Assembly: GCA_012861695.1 (NCBI GenBank)
Contig: JAAOOA010000026.1
Location: forward strand, 21,488,001 to 21,552,000
Direction: 5' to 3'
Length of the DNA: 64,000 bases
From: Trematomus loennbergii
Lineage: Eukaryota > Chordata > Actinopteri > Perciformes > Nototheniidae
Shown here: positions 1 to 10,983 of the stretch, piece by piece
How the letters are laid out: each line of letters starts with the position of its first letter
How positions within the stretch are numbered: position 1 is the stretch's first letter
Translations under genes and position numbers: made by a program
The notes under the pieces: generated by a model
What the model was told of the DNA's origin: nothing
The model's database searches: none
Seen by the model: the letters and a program-made list of their open reading frames with translations, nothing else

Positions 1-570
1 CTTAGCTTGAAAGAAGAGGAGGCAGAGCTAATGCCTGATCAGAATTCTACCGGAGATAAAGTTAAATTCAGTTGTGATAAAACGCCATCCTGTTTAAACC
101 ACGTCAAGGATTATTTCTGAAATAGTATGGAGCTCAAATGCTTTTTCTCTTGCAGGTTTATCACAAGGTGAGTTCTTTTTTTATTTCCTGCTTTTTAGCT
201 CTGAGTGTTAGCGAGGCTTGCTAATGTAAACAAAGACGTCCAAAACACGTCAGGCATTGTTTCTGATAGCAACTTGCTGTGGGTCCGCCACCGCTATTAC
301 GTCAGCGGATGGAATCTGTATCCGCTCGTTGTACACCCGTTTTTAAAAGATTTGGGTACGGAGGAAAAGAGAGAGGGTTTTATTTTATGACGCTGCGTGA
401 GTTCCCAGACGCACCGGGGACACATATGTATGTATAAAAGACATCACAAAGTGCATTTTGCATGATAAGTCCCCTTTAAGATATTCATTGCTATTGGGAA
501 TATAACAAAAAGTGTATCTCGAGCCGGTTTCTCAAACTTACCTACCCTACCTTTAAGTTAGAAGTTAGCA
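1..570. other. Arm edge, intron-like, with TTAA-element terminus
   Basis: No coding sequence is recognised. At about 460-480 there is a terminus-like motif (GATAAGTCCCCTTTAA) that recurs near 20200, 24350, 31480 and 38610. It looks like the end of a TTAA-targeting non-autonomous element. The block lies downstream of the splice donor of exon E1a on the minus strand, so it would be intron of that gene. Confidence 0.4.
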
Positions 571-954
571 AAATGTAGGTAAATTAGGCTTGATACATTA
601 ATATGCTTTAAGAAAAAAACAGCCTACATCACAGCTCTCTATAGTTTCATGTATCTTGTTGGCAGCTCATCCCTTAAAAACAGAAGTCTCAGAGTGATTA
701 TAATAACATGAAATATGAAGGGTCTATTTCCAGCTTGTTATGTAAATAAGTTAATAGGATTTTTTTTTGTCAACTAAGATTTGTTGAAAATGTTATCAAC
801 ATGAATTGACTGAACTAGTGTGTAATATAGTTGTACATATATATTTTAGAAGTACAATATGAGAAAAGCACAAGTTTCATTTGTGGGCCATATTTCATTA
901 TACTTTTTGAATTAGCTGAGGGCCGGCCCCCGGGCCCTAGTTTGGACACCCCTG
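570..954 (-). mobile_element. hAT terminus fragment next to ZNF exon 1 (left arm)
   Basis: On the minus strand the element begins CAGGGGTGTCCAAAC, a hAT (Charlie-type) end, about 24 bp past the donor of exon E1a. The same terminus lies next to E1b (19733) and E1c (43515-43850), so it entered intron 1 before the exon cassette was duplicated. The distal end is not resolved, so the left limit is approximate. Confidence 0.65.
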
Positions 955-977
955 GTTTAAGAGTAAAGGGAACATAC

Positions 978-1149
978 CTGCTCTGTGTATCCGAAGCTGA
1001 GGCTGTAGTTTCTGGAGTCTCTTGTTCTCCTCTTTTGAACGAGACAGCTCCTCCTCGTACTCTGCTATCGTTTTTTCAAACAGAGCAAATATCTCTTCAG
1101 TAGTGAGTCGCTGCTTCTTCAACAACAGCAGCATTTGGATTTTACTCAT
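978..1149 (-). CDS. C2H2 ZNF first exon (copy E1a), partial gene
   Basis: The minus-strand exon starts at the ATG at 1149 and encodes a short acidic leader beginning MSKIQML, with EEIFALFEKTIAEYEEEL in the middle and QLRIHRA at the end. This is the usual first exon of fish multi-finger C2H2 genes, which joins a second exon beginning DVQQL. The exon ends GCAG followed by GTATGT on the minus strand, a good phase-1 donor. Relative to E1c it lacks about 15 bp in frame near the end, and the frame is open throughout. The matching second exon would lie left of the window. The protein is presumably a nuclear DNA-binding factor. Exon identity is supported by the conserved splice phase and by four copies in this window; expression is unknown. 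Confidence 0.75.
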
Positions 1150-1430
1150 GTTTACTAAAGCACCTTTTCCTGCAAACTCCGTTAAACACACAGTTTTTTC
1201 TCTCCATCAAACTCTCAATCTGACTAGTGTTGCCAACGTGTTTCCAGCTAGCATGCTAAGCTAGCCCCTATAGTCCGAGGTAAACGCTTCAGAAAAAAGA
1301 GCACAGAGTCCATTCGGAGGTTTATCCAAACACACAGATGATGGATCAGTAGTGCTGGAGCTCACACACGCTTTTTCAGGAACACAAAGAGAGAGAACCG
1401 TAGCGACGAGACGCCACCTGGAACCAGTGT
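1150..1430 (-). promoter_or_regulatory. 5' UTR/promoter-side flank of E1a
   Basis: This block upstream of the E1a ATG is conserved with the flanks of E1b, E1c and E1d. Shared marks are GCTAGCATGCTAGC-like palindromes, a CTCGGACTATAG stretch, and CTGGAGCTCACACACGC. No clear TATA box was identified. Conservation across four copies suggests that the promoter moved together with exon 1. Confidence 0.45.
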
Positions 1431-1436
1431 AACTAC

Positions 1437-2158
1437 CCGATCTGAATCCCTGCCTGATTTGCAATGCGCATGTGCGAGATGGTCCGCCACATAGAGTGGC
1501 GAAGTCACGCCCACTTACTTCCGGGTAATGGGACCTTATTTCGGAAAAATTATGCATTGAAGTCAATGGGAGAGAAAACTAATCTTTCGATCCCGTTTGA
1601 ATTGTGCCATGAATTACACATATGATGTTTGTCAATCTTAAAAAATCATTTCCATGTCAAAAAAGTCACAGTTTGTCGTAAACTGTTGAAATATAAGACT
1701 ATGAAAAATACGCAACTTGAAAGACTACAAATCCCAGAGTCGCGTAAGTGATGTCACAATTGAGACACTACGATATATGTATAATACCGTATATATACGA
1801 TCAGCGCCATATAGATAGAATCTATCTATATGGCCTGCATGGAGAGAGAAAGATTATCTTTCGATCCCGTTTGAATTGTGCCACGAATTGCACATATGAT
1901 GTTTGTCAATTTAAAAGATAATTTTGCAAGTCAAAAAAAATCAAATGTGTCGTAAAACTGTGAAGTAACACATTTGTTTGTGTGAAACGCTCAATGAACT
2001 ACATCTCTGGTCAACAACACACGTCACCAAGATGGCCGTCACTACTGTCTTGTCAACAAAACACACAGATGATGGATCAGTAGTGCTGGAGCTCACACAC
2101 GCTTTCTCAGGAACACAGAGAGAGAGAACCGTAGCGACGAGACGCCACCTGGACCTGT
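1437..2158. repeat. Left-arm-specific ~720-bp insert/duplication
   Basis: The right arm runs directly from ..CACTGGTTCC to ACATCCATGG (19225-19255). The left arm has about 720 extra bases between the equivalents. The insert carries a second copy of the CACACAGATGATGGATCAG block (1333 and 2061) and of repeats seen at 34780, 35200, 49860 and 55140. It is either a MITE cluster insertion or gene conversion from an E1c-like copy, since E1c shares the GACTACCCGATCTG junction. Confidence 0.5.
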
Positions 2159-2604
2159 GACTACCATGGATGTATAATAAGAATTGGATACAGCGTGGGA
2201 GGCGGGGCCTCATTCATTCCTATGAGAGTTGCTCATTCGCGCATGATGATAAAATGGCCCAACTTTTGAGAGAGCGAAACGTCACAGATTACCCGGCATG
2301 CCTGAGAAGTACTCGTATGTGCGCTCATAGCGCATGCGCAACTTAACCATGCCCCCCAAAATGCTCGTTCACATCAAGCACATCAATTTGCGTACACGTA
2401 ACAGCACTGCACGTTCATGACAGCATGGTAATGGTTTGTTATTATGATAGATTTGATATTAACGAGGCGGCAGTTAGCAGCTAGCGGTTAGCTAGTAATT
2501 ATGCTAATTTACACATCAATGTACATCAATGTACTTTTATATTACGCTGTAACAGGATCTAGTGATATCCAAGCAACAGAGCTTCATTTAGCATGACATA
2601 ATTA
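2159..2604. other. Arm sequence without a recognised gene
   Basis: Shared with 18926-19215 and 17515-17641 in the right arm. I see no coding potential and no complete transposon. Confidence 0.5.
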
Positions 2605-2612
2605 TTGCACTG

Positions 2613-2726
2613 TATATATATATATATATGCATATGTATGTATGTATATATACATATACATATATATACATATATATACATATATATGTATATATATACA
2701 TATATATACATACATATATATACATA

Positions 2727-2763
<37 letters not shown>

Positions 2764-2766
2764 TGC
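2613..2766. repeat. TA/TATG-rich microsatellite (left arm)
   Basis: Alternating TA with interspersed CATA/TGTA steps. It is flanked by the short inverted motif CAGTGCAATA at 2608 and 2759. The right-arm counterpart is 17380-17510. Confidence 0.9.
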
Positions 2767-2882
2767 AATAAGCTTCTTAGTGCAATAAGAAGCTACAGTG
2801 TACACGATGAGCAGTGTATGCTAGTCTGTTAGCCTGACTGTGTGAACAACACAGAAGTCAGACGTGACTGACGTGATTCAAG

Positions 2883-3140
2883 ATGGCGCCTGTGTCGGCT
2901 CGCCGCTCGCTCAGCTCTCTACCTTTAGCTATCCTGTTTTTGTTTTATGTTTGTCAGAATGTCTCTGCTCTGCTCGTTTATGATCGCCAAGCTCTCCTCC
3001 ACCTCAGACCCTCACTGGAGTTGATATTGCTGCCCAAACCTACATCTGGCAACCATAAATCGTCCCCCCCCCCTCTACTGTCGATATCCCCACTACCTGC
3101 GCCGGTTGCCCTGCATCCTGCCTCGCCGAAAGCGCTTTAG
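2883..3140 (+). pseudogene. L2 LINE ORF, N-terminal part
   Basis: Begins ATG GCG CCT and includes VYDRQALLHLRPSLE, which resembles the N-terminal leader of L2 ORFs ahead of the endonuclease. The frame ends at 3140. The expected basic stretch (RRRGKRGG-like) continues in another frame from about 3125, so there is a frameshift here. The function of this leader is not established. It joins the endonuclease part below. Confidence 0.65.
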
Positions 3141-3220
3141 ACGACGGGGAAAGCGTGGTGGTGCACTGGTCCATCTTAAGGCATACCTGACGGCTTCTTC
3201 TGGACTTATCCACGCCTCGG

Positions 3221-4594
3221 ATGTCATGGCCCTCCCGCTGCACGCCATGTGAGGGATCGGTGGATTCGCCCCGTTTTTCCGGAGCTGCGGACTCTGCTGG
3301 CCCGCTGGCAGCTCCTCCTGCCCGACTGACTGCTCCCGGCCCGCGCGGCGTTCAACACGCACATCTTCGTCAGCTGAGACGCACTACACCTTCGGCAAGC
3401 CCGGAGCGAAAACTTTGCATGGCTTTGCTAAATGCTAGGTCGATAGCAAACAAAACGTTCCTGCTAAACGACTTCTTCACCTCTCGTGAACTGGATTTTA
3501 TGTTCCTGACGGAGACCTGGGTCCACGCTGGCGAGTATACACCGTTCTCTGAACTTCTTCCTCCTGACTGTACATTCTTCAGCTCCCCCCGTGCCACCCA
3601 TGGTGGGGGCATAGCATCAGTGTTTAGAGCTAGCCTCCAATGCCGATTGCTTCACCCTGTAACTAGCTATGCTAGCTTTGAGTTGCAGCTTTTTGAACTG
3701 AACCCGGCCTCGCCTATACTCTGCGCAGTCGTGTATCGTCCGCCAAAGTGCAATAAGGATTTCATAAATGACTTTTCTGACTTTCTGTCCGGGATCATGG
3801 TGAAATATGATCGTGTTTTGATCTCCGGAGACTTCAATGTCCATGTGTGTTGCGAGTCCAAACCTCTGGTTAGGGACTTTTTAAATCTCCTTGATTCTTT
3901 TGGTCTCGTTCAGTCCGTGGCTGGCCCAACACACGAAAAAGGACACACTTTGGACTTAGTATTATCGTTTGGACTGTCTGTATCTGTGGATGAAATATGT
4001 GCAGCAACGCGTATCTCAGACCATTTACCGGTTCTGTTTACAACCTCCATCCCTTCCGCAGGAGTCGAATCACGTGCCCCGGCGCGTCGTCTGCGTTCGA
4101 TTAACCCCTTGACTGCCTCACAGTTCTCTGATGTTTTTAATGCTTCTCCGATCTGTAAATTAGATGTGAACTGTGCTTTTAATGCTGATGAGCTTATCTC
4201 CATGTTTGACTCGACATGCACACTAATACTGGATTCTGTTGCTCCTTTTACGCTTAGACGCACCAAAGTTCTATCAGAGCCGTGGCTCAATGACTGTACT
4301 CGTGCTCTCAGACGCGCTTGCAGGCGTGCAGAGAGAAAATGGAAAAAGGATAAACTCCATGTCTCCCTAGAAATCCTTCGTGCTTGCCTTTCTGACTACC
4401 AGACGGCAGTCAAAGCAGCCAAAACAGAGCACATTTCTCTGTTAATCTCCAAAAACAGCCATAAACCTCAGGTTCTTTTTAATGTCCTCAACTCTATCAT
4501 TAATCCCTGTGATGTTTCTTCTATTGTCCCATCGACTACTCTCTGTGATAAGTTTCTTACATTTTTTATTGAAAAGTATCTGCTCTTAGGCTAG
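3221..4594 (+). pseudogene. L2 LINE endonuclease domain
   Basis: An open stretch of about 457 codons. From about 3415 it shows APE-endonuclease landmarks: LNARSIANK (catalytic N), FLTETW (catalytic E), GGGIASVF, YRPPK, ISGDFNVH (catalytic D and N), and RISDHLPV (catalytic D/H). The endonuclease would nick target DNA to prime reverse transcription. The true start is not at 3221; the first ~65 residues are frame-shifted leader. The frame ends at 4594, while the homologous frame continues into the RT segment, so a frameshift near 4577 separates the two domains. Confidence 0.85.
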
Positions 4595-5508
4595 CCCACA
4601 CTAGTGCTACCCCAGATCCTGCTCCTTTTCTGTGCCCTGCTGTCCTCGACCACTTTGAGCCTGTATCCCTCTCTTCTCTCTCGGATGTAGTCAAGCACCT
4701 GCGGCCGACAAACTGCACCTCAGACAGCATTCCCTCTCGCCTTCTCAGAGATGTTTTTGATTCAGTTGGAGCAAGTATTTTATTACTTTTAAACACCTCT
4801 CTTAGCTCAGGATGTGTCCCAGCTGCCTTCAAACATGCCGTGGTTAAGCCACTACTTAAAAAGAAAAATCTCGACCCCTCCATTCTCGCAAATTTTAGGC
4901 CCATCTCCCAGCTACCTTTTTTATCAAAAGCCCTGGAGCGAGTAGTCTACGCCCAGCTGCAGTCTTTTTTAACCATCCATGGAATCCATGAAAAGTTTCA
5001 GTCTGGCTTCAAACCCATGCACAGCACTGAAACAGCCCTTTTAAGAGTTTTTAATGATCTGCTCCTAGCCGCCGACTCAGGTAGCCCAGCTGTCTTGGTG
5101 CTGTTAGACCTGACAGCTGCCTTTGACACTGTGGACCATAGCATCCTGCTGTCACGGCTTGAACAGTCCGCTGGCATCACAGGCTCTGCCCTTGCATGGT
5201 TCAGGTCCTACCTGACAGACCGTAGCTTCTCGGTACAGCTAGGTGCCTTCTCCTCTGCCAAAGCCCCTCTTACCTGTGGGGTTCCCCAAGGCTCGATTCT
5301 GGGCCCCATCCTTTTTCTACTGTACATACTGCCCCTAGGTTCAATTCTCACAAAACATAATATTCCCTTCCACTGCTACGCCGACGATGTACTATCTGCC
5401 TCTCAAAGCAAATGTCAAACACTCACTACAGCAGCTGATGGACTGCTTAGCAGAGATAAAATCCTGGCTGAGCAAAAACTTTCTCAACCTCAACGAGAGC
5501 AAGACTGA
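4579..5508 (+). pseudogene. L2 LINE reverse transcriptase domain
   Basis: The frame carries the non-LTR RT blocks in order: FRPISQLPFLSK, FQSGFKPMHSTETAL, LLDLTAAFDTVDH (first catalytic aspartate), GVPQGSILGPILF, and CYADD (catalytic aspartates). Just after YADD a small deletion shifts the frame, and the following block (LPLKAN.., WLSKNFLNLNESKTEV) continues in the frame of 5387-5671. The core catalytic residues are therefore present but the C-terminal part is disconnected. Confidence 0.88.
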
Positions 5509-5676
5509 GGTCATCTTTTTTGGACCGCAACCTCCAGCCTCTCCGGTTGATATTCTGGGCTCTCAAAAAAAACATCCTCCCCTCGGTCATGAACCTTGGA
5601 GTGACCTTCACAGCACTTTTAAATTCGACAAGCAGGTCAGCACCGTAGTCAAATCCTGCTTTTTTAAATAAGACTA

Positions 5677-6195
5677 TTGGCCAAAACCAAGTCGTATTTA
5701 TCTTTTAATGACTTAGAAAGGGTTATTAACGCCTTTGTAACCTCGAGACTGGACTATTGCAACGCTCTGTATGTGGGTATGGACCAGGCCTCAATTAAAC
5801 GCCTGCAGCTAGTCCAAAACGCAGCTGCACGTTTGCTGACTGGCCACAAAAAGCGTGACCACATCACCCCTATTCTGGCCTCACTACACTGGCTTCCAGT
5901 TCGGTTCAGAATTGATTTTAAAATCCTTTTATTTTTTTTAAAGCACTAAATGGGCTGGCTCCGGCCTATATAGCTGAACTCCTCCAGCGCTACACCCCAG
6001 CCAGACCTTTAAGGTCTGCTGACCAGCTGCTGCTGGTAGTGCCCAAGACCAGGCTTAAAACCAGAGGGCACCGAGCCTTCGCAGCAGCTGGCCCTAGGCT
6101 CTGGAACACTCTGCCCCTCCATGTGAGGTCGGCCCAGACCCTAGATGTTTTTAAATCCACTCTAAAAACACACTTCTTCTCTCTGGCTTTCTAGT
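5677..6195 (+). pseudogene. L2 LINE RT C-terminal region
   Basis: Contains the conserved L2 thumb/C-terminal motifs SRLDYCNALY, LVQNAAARLLTG, HWLPVRFRIDFKIL, and, after one more frame change at about 5945, LNGLAPAYIAELL and GPRLWNTLPLHVR. It ends with a stop near 6193. About 200 bp of 3' UTR follow before the TGATT repeats. Confidence 0.82.
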
Positions 6196-6395
6196 TAGAG
6201 CGGAGCACGACTCCTGACTTTTCCTTGTGTTTTTATTTTAATTTTGTTTTTTTATATATATCTGTTGTAACTTATTGTCGTTTATTGTGATTGTAGTAAT
6301 GTGTTTTTATTACATGTACAGCACTTTGGCTCGACCAAAAATCGCTTTTAAATGTGCTATATAAATAAAACCTGATTTGATTTGATTTGATACAG

Positions 6396-6943
6396 GGACG
6401 TTAATCTACGTCGGTAATATTAACTTTATTTAATACAAAACGTACGGTACAAGATTTAATCATACAGCCCATGTAGTATAATATTTTACAAATGATGAAT
6501 TACAGCAAACATGTGCAATATATCCATTATTACAGCTCCGTGGGCTGGCAGTAAGGCGATATGGTCCGTTCTTATTGTGCATCCATGGGTAAAGGTAAAA
6601 CGCATGTAGTACTGAACACGTAACATGAACGTGCCGGGCGGCGCGGTCCCGTGGGTTAGATGCGCGTTCATAATGCAGAGGGAAATAACTCACAGAATAA
6701 CGTTATTAGCACATTTTTACAACTTGAGGAACGAATGTTTTTAATAAGGGCTATACAAGTGTTCATACTGGGTAGTTTATTTAGTTTAAAAAAATTATCC
6801 AACGATTTACAGACCTCTCTTTCCCCATGTAAGTCAATGGGAAAAAGTGTTTCCGGGCCTGGCAACCAAAAGGAAGTGTAGTACCGCCGTTTGGCCAGCA
6901 CGAATATTTTCATCTGAGTCCGGCGCACTTCCTGGGGGCTTGG
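6396..6943. other. Arm sequence without a recognised gene
   Basis: Matches 16800-17340 in the right arm. No coding or complete mobile element was recognised. Confidence 0.5.
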
Positions 6944-6953
6944 TGACTACCCG

Positions 6954-7985
6954 GGTTGCGGTCGAATAGTCCATTTAGCTTAGGAACCTTCCTAACGGAG
7001 TGAAATGACCCGGAAGTCCCTCAGTGGCAGCCATGATAAGTGCTGTTCGAATTCTCTAAATTAAAAGGAAAGGAGGTTTCAAACTTCCTTTATAACCTCC
7101 TTTAGCTTAGGAACCACTGGACCTCCCTAACCGAAAGGAGAGGAGAAAATGCTGCCCCACAATGCCTTGCGGCCGCGGCATTTGCCCACACAACAGTCGG
7201 CCGTTCACGGAAACAACCGATTATGAACGAGAAATGATATCCTGAAAGTTACGGTTCAAAACGTATGTGGTAAGTTGCCAAAGTGCTTTGTTTTGAACGT
7301 TCATCAGTATTATAATCAAAAAGAGAAATATGAACGTTAGTTTTTACTGAAATGATCAAATAAAGTCAACATTTCACAGTCTTTACTGAGCTGTGTGGGG
7401 TTTGTTCAACTTTTAAAAAGATGTTTGAATGGTGATATACACAGTGATAGATGTTAAGGACTAACGTTTATAATAAATACATTTGTATTGATTTTAAGAT
7501 CTTTTCATACAATCATACGTATTGGGATCATTTGTATTAATGTGGACCGGAGGGAGAGGGTGACGAGCATAAGTGTCACTTTCCTTTTTTATTTCAATTC
7601 CAACTTTGGTCATGAAGAATATGTTTCTCTGTTGTCCCCGTTCATAAAGCATAAAACAACAGCATCAGAGCACGGTGCAGAGTTTACAGTAGTCCCTCGT
7701 CTTATTAAACATCCCTGTTGTAGTCCGCTGTATAGAAAACTGTAGTTTCCATAGTTTCCCCACCGCAGCAGGTGCACATTTATGACCTCCGCTGGCGCAT
7801 CATAAACACGTCGGATAGTGAAAGTGCAGTCGGATTCTCTAAAGTACCGCAGTCTCTTCTCCTAAGTCCTTTTGAATTCTCCTATCCACTATCCCTTAAC
7901 CCCGTGACGTTTCACTCAGAGGTCAAGGAATAGACGATAGGGTTAGAACTTAGGAGCTGTTTTTTTGGAGTATTCGACCGCAACC
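6954..7985 (+). mobile_element. Harbinger-like MITE (1032 bp) in the left arm
   Basis: Terminal inverted repeats GGTTGCGGTCGAATAGTCCA and GGAGTATTCGACCGCAACC face each other. A 3-bp target duplication CCG flanks the element (6951-6953 and 7986-7988). The right arm (about 16787) has the empty site with one CCG. The 3-bp duplication and TIR fit PIF/Harbinger non-autonomous elements. It has no transposase. Two more copies lie at 51726-53576. Confidence 0.88.
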
Positions 7986-8200
7986 CCGATCTGAATCCCT
8001 GCCCTATCTGCAGTGCGCATGTGCGAGATGGTCCGCCATATTGGACAACTCCGTACGGCAACCCAACTAGGACATTTGACACAGTGGCGTTTGGCAAAGC
8101 ACAAAAAGAAACCTCAAAAAACCGAGAGAGATTAGTTATTGTTATTACAACGTGACTTCACTATTATTTAATAACTCTTTTTATTGGGTTCTTTTATTTG

Positions 8201-8366
8201 GGGTTAAGTACATTGTCAGAATAAGTGAGAAATTGATTTAACTTCTGTTAGACAGCTATATGCCATACATGTTTGCATACATTCACAGTAAATATGTATT
8301 CAGTATGATAGCTGTCTAACAGAAGTTAAATCAATTTCTCACTTATTCTGACAATGTACTTAACCC
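8201..8366. repeat. Hairpin-forming inverted repeat, 59-bp arms (left arm)
   Basis: Arms 8201-8259 and 8308-8366 are inverse complements with a ~48-bp loop. The block is part of a MITE whose outer end (TGACTAC) starts at 6944 and which the 1032-bp MITE interrupts. The counterpart in the right arm is at 16413-16572 and a diverged relative is near 50045-50110. Confidence 0.85.
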
Positions 8367-8774
8367 AATTAAATGAACCCAATAAAAAGAGTTAATATAT
8401 AGTGAATTACACTTTTGTTACAGCAGGTAAAGCATACAACAGATACTTTCAGCATTATCGGAGCACAAAGTGGAAGCTTGGATGAAACACAGCGGACTTC
8501 TAAACAATGAACACCCGAAACATAGAAGAAATAAAGTTGGGTTTTATGCGTTCTAATATTGCAATGCAAACCCATGATGTCATGACAGTAATTAAGAATA
8601 ATGTAGTCATTGAATAATCATTTCAGTAGATTTAATCAAACAAAACATAAACATATTGGACATGGCCTCAAGACTGTAACCTCTTCACATTCTGTTGAAA
8701 TAGTCAATTACTAGCCATATCTTAACATTGCTGTTTTGAATCCTTAATATGTGGATGACAGTTGAACTGGATAA
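8367..8774. other. Arm sequence, repeat-derived
   Basis: No gene. About 8570-8680 resembles the ZNF 3' flank at 30790-30910 and 26815-26865 (shared ATTTCAGTAGATTTAATC), so a dispersed repeat crosses these loci. Confidence 0.45.
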
Positions 8775-8799
8775 TTTAACATTTATGCCACCTGCCTAG

Positions 8800-9498
8800 G
8801 CGATCCAGTTATTTTAGCCGGGCCCATGCACATGAGGGGGTTCAAGGGAATGAGCATGCTGATAAGTTAGCAAAAGATGCGTTACAGAAGGAAATAGCAA
8901 TACCAGTTTAACTTGGAAAAGGAGAAGGAAAAGCAATAATTAAGAAGAAGGGTATGTAAATATGGCAGAAAAGGTGGGAGGAAGATCAGAAAGGGAGGAG
9001 ATACCACAAGTTACAGAAATCAGTCATAATAAAGATCTATAAGGAACAGACGGGAGGAGATCATCATCACTAGACTCAGACTGGATCATACAGGATTAAA
9101 CGGCACAATGTTTATAATGGGAAAAAGCGAAATTGAAGAATGCAGGGGGTGTGGAGTGAAAGAAAATGTGGAACACATCATATTACACTGCAACATGTAC
9201 AAAACAGAGAGGGAACAACTAAGAGACAGGGTCAGAGAGGCAGGAAGGGAGTGGAGCCTGATGGGGATACTGAGAACAGAAGGTGAGGGGGTAAGAGCTA
9301 ACAGGAAGGCCATTCTTAAGTATTTGAGTGAAACAGGATTGATTGGAAGAATTTAAAACAACGTAAATAAAGTAGTATTTCCAAAAGTGGTGATAGGATG
9401 ATGTGGTGATTCACACTCTTGTACAGTAGGTGGCGGTATGCACCTTAAAATGGTTTGCAATCCCCCAAAAACCGAGAGAAGAAGAAGAAGCCGACTCC
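8800..9498 (+). mobile_element. 3' end of an I-clade-type LINE (RNase H + C-terminal Cys motif)
   Basis: A frame at about 8825-8912 gives an RNase H signature (GVQGNEHADKLAKDAL). A following frame 9062-9355 gives a C-terminal domain with RLRLDHTGLN, CRGCGVKENVEHIILHC (zinc-knuckle-like) and the terminal GRI stop. The 3' UTR contains the GTAGGTGGCGGTATGCACC block and ends in AGAAGAAGAAG. RNase H plus a C-terminal zinc motif suggests an I/Nimb-like clade. It is 5'-truncated with stops between segments. Confidence 0.7.
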
Positions 9499-9519
9499 GA
9501 GGGCCTTTCTTATTTTTCT

Positions 9520-9780
9520 AATTTCCCCTCCTCGACTCCTCGAATCCTCGGTCGTCCGGTAGTGACCCGGAAATGGTTTTCGGCAATGCACCCCCCAAAA
9601 AAGATGTTTCTATTAATCCCACCCTCAAGCATTTTTGAGGGTATAGTTGTTGGACTAGTACAAATAAATGGAGCACGTTTCATGAATGTGACACTTTTAT
9701 TAAATAAGATAGCAAGGGGTGCATAACGTGGCAAACATATGCTGACAAAGACTATGTAACATTTGTAAACATATATTTTG
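9520..9780. repeat. Single unit of a CCCTCAAGC/GAGGG hairpin repeat
   Basis: A short block with CACCCTCAAGC and TTGAGGGTATA inverted halves. The right arm has two diverged units (14871-15009 and 15010-15181); the left arm has one. No coding sequence. Confidence 0.6.
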
Positions 9781-10180
9781 ATTATCATATGACAAATATG
9801 TAAAATTAAACAATACATTTTAAAGCACGTGTATACAAACAGGACGTCACAATTAAAAAAAACATATATTAAATAAAAAAATAACTGAAAAAGAAGTGAC
9901 GAATGAATGCAAAATCCAGGATTCGACACCACTACCATCAAAATACGAAGCGAAAAGTTTAACCACAAGAATCAAGACTATATGAGCTACCACTAAACGA
10001 CTCACAGTCTGAAAATTACCATTAAAAAAACCTGGACGTTTACTTTTCGTTTTAAGCATTGTTTTAAGGTCTAAACGTTTCATTTAGAAATGCGCGTGAC
10101 ACGGGGTGCATTTCACGGTGGGGGTGCATAATTTGACACAACCCCGGAACTTTAAAATGACATTATTTACTAAAGCAGTG
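9781..10180. other. Arm sequence without a recognised gene
   Basis: Matches 14460-14870 in the right arm. AT-rich, no significant coding potential. Confidence 0.5.
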
Positions 10181-10526
10181 GGTGTTTCTCAATGTCGAGG
10201 ACGCTTCCTTGTCTTCCGAGTCAGGTCCATCAGAGGCTAGGCAAGAATCCTTCCTGGCATTCGGAGAACGAAGAATGGAACAGGCTAGCAAGTGTGTGCA
10301 GGTGTGCGTCATATGAGAGGCCCCGTCTTACATTTTCCGCCAAAGATTTGGGAAATTGGTCCATACACAAAGCATTGTGGGGATTTTAAGACCGCGGAGG
10401 CTACACATGTGCAGCTTCGAAATTTCCCGCAACAAAGTACGCCGGCCTCGGCAGAAGTCCAAGCATACTGGACATTGGAACAGTCCTTCGGCGGGACTCA
10501 ATGACGTAGTATCCTTGAAATAGTGG
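10181..10526. repeat. Unclassified repeat block, GC-richer than surroundings
   Basis: Bounded by GTGTTTCTCAATG on the left and by the CTG target of the next MITE on the right. Present in both arms (14110-14465 on the right). It has the look of a non-autonomous DNA element, but I could not define matching TIRs. Confidence 0.4.
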
Positions 10527-10529
10527 CTG

Positions 10530-10979
10530 TGACTACCCGATCCGCATCCCTACCCGATCCGCATTGCGCATGTGCGAGATGGTCCGCCATATTTGACAAC
10601 TACATACGGAAACTCAAATAGGACACTTGACACAGTGGCGTTTGACAAAGCAGAGAAAGAAAACACAAAAAAAACGACAATATTAATCTGAACGAGAGAG
10701 TAAATGATTGTGAATGTATGCAAAAATGTATGGCATTAATAATTGATATCTAATTACATTACAACTGTGAATGTCCTTCATTTTATTTCAAATGAAATAC
10801 AATTACATAAAAGATTTTTGTATAGATATTTGAGACGTTTATGACTCGCGCATGCACAATGCAAATCGGGCAGCCGTCTAGACGTCAAATGTCCTATTTG
10901 AGTTGCCGTAGGGAGTTGTCCAATATGGCGGACCATCTCGCACATGCGCAATGCGGATCGGATGCGGATCGGGTAGTCA
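10530..10979 (+). mobile_element. Harbinger-like MITE (450 bp) with long TIRs
   Basis: Ends TGACTACCCGATC and GATCGGGTAGTCA are inverted. The homology of the two ends extends about 80 bp, including GCACATGCGCAATGCGG and GGCGGACCATCTCGC. A 3-bp CTG duplication flanks it (10527-10529, 10980-10982), fitting the CWG preference of PIF/Harbinger elements. Related ends occur at 7986, 13660, 14100, 16790 and 44349. Confidence 0.82.
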
Positions 10980-10983
10980 CTGT

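Larger units (their letters stand above)
2799..6390 (+). mobile_element. Near full-length L2-type LINE retrotransposon
   Basis: A 3.6-kb non-LTR element that copies itself by target-primed reverse transcription. It has an ORF with an APE-type endonuclease and a reverse transcriptase, and a 3' end in short TGATT tandem repeats after TATATAAATAAAAC, as in L2/Maui elements. It is flanked by a 5-bp target duplication TACAG (2794-2798 and 6391-6395). The right arm of the inverted repeat has the uninterrupted target with a single TACAG at about 17342. The 5' end (..AAGATGGCGCC) looks nearly complete. The reading frame is broken at several points, so it is not autonomous now. Confidence 0.92.

Noticed and set aside
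2559..2832. ORFs rich in Tyr-Ile across 2559-2832
   Set aside because: They come from the TA-rich microsatellite and have no biased codon use beyond the repeat.
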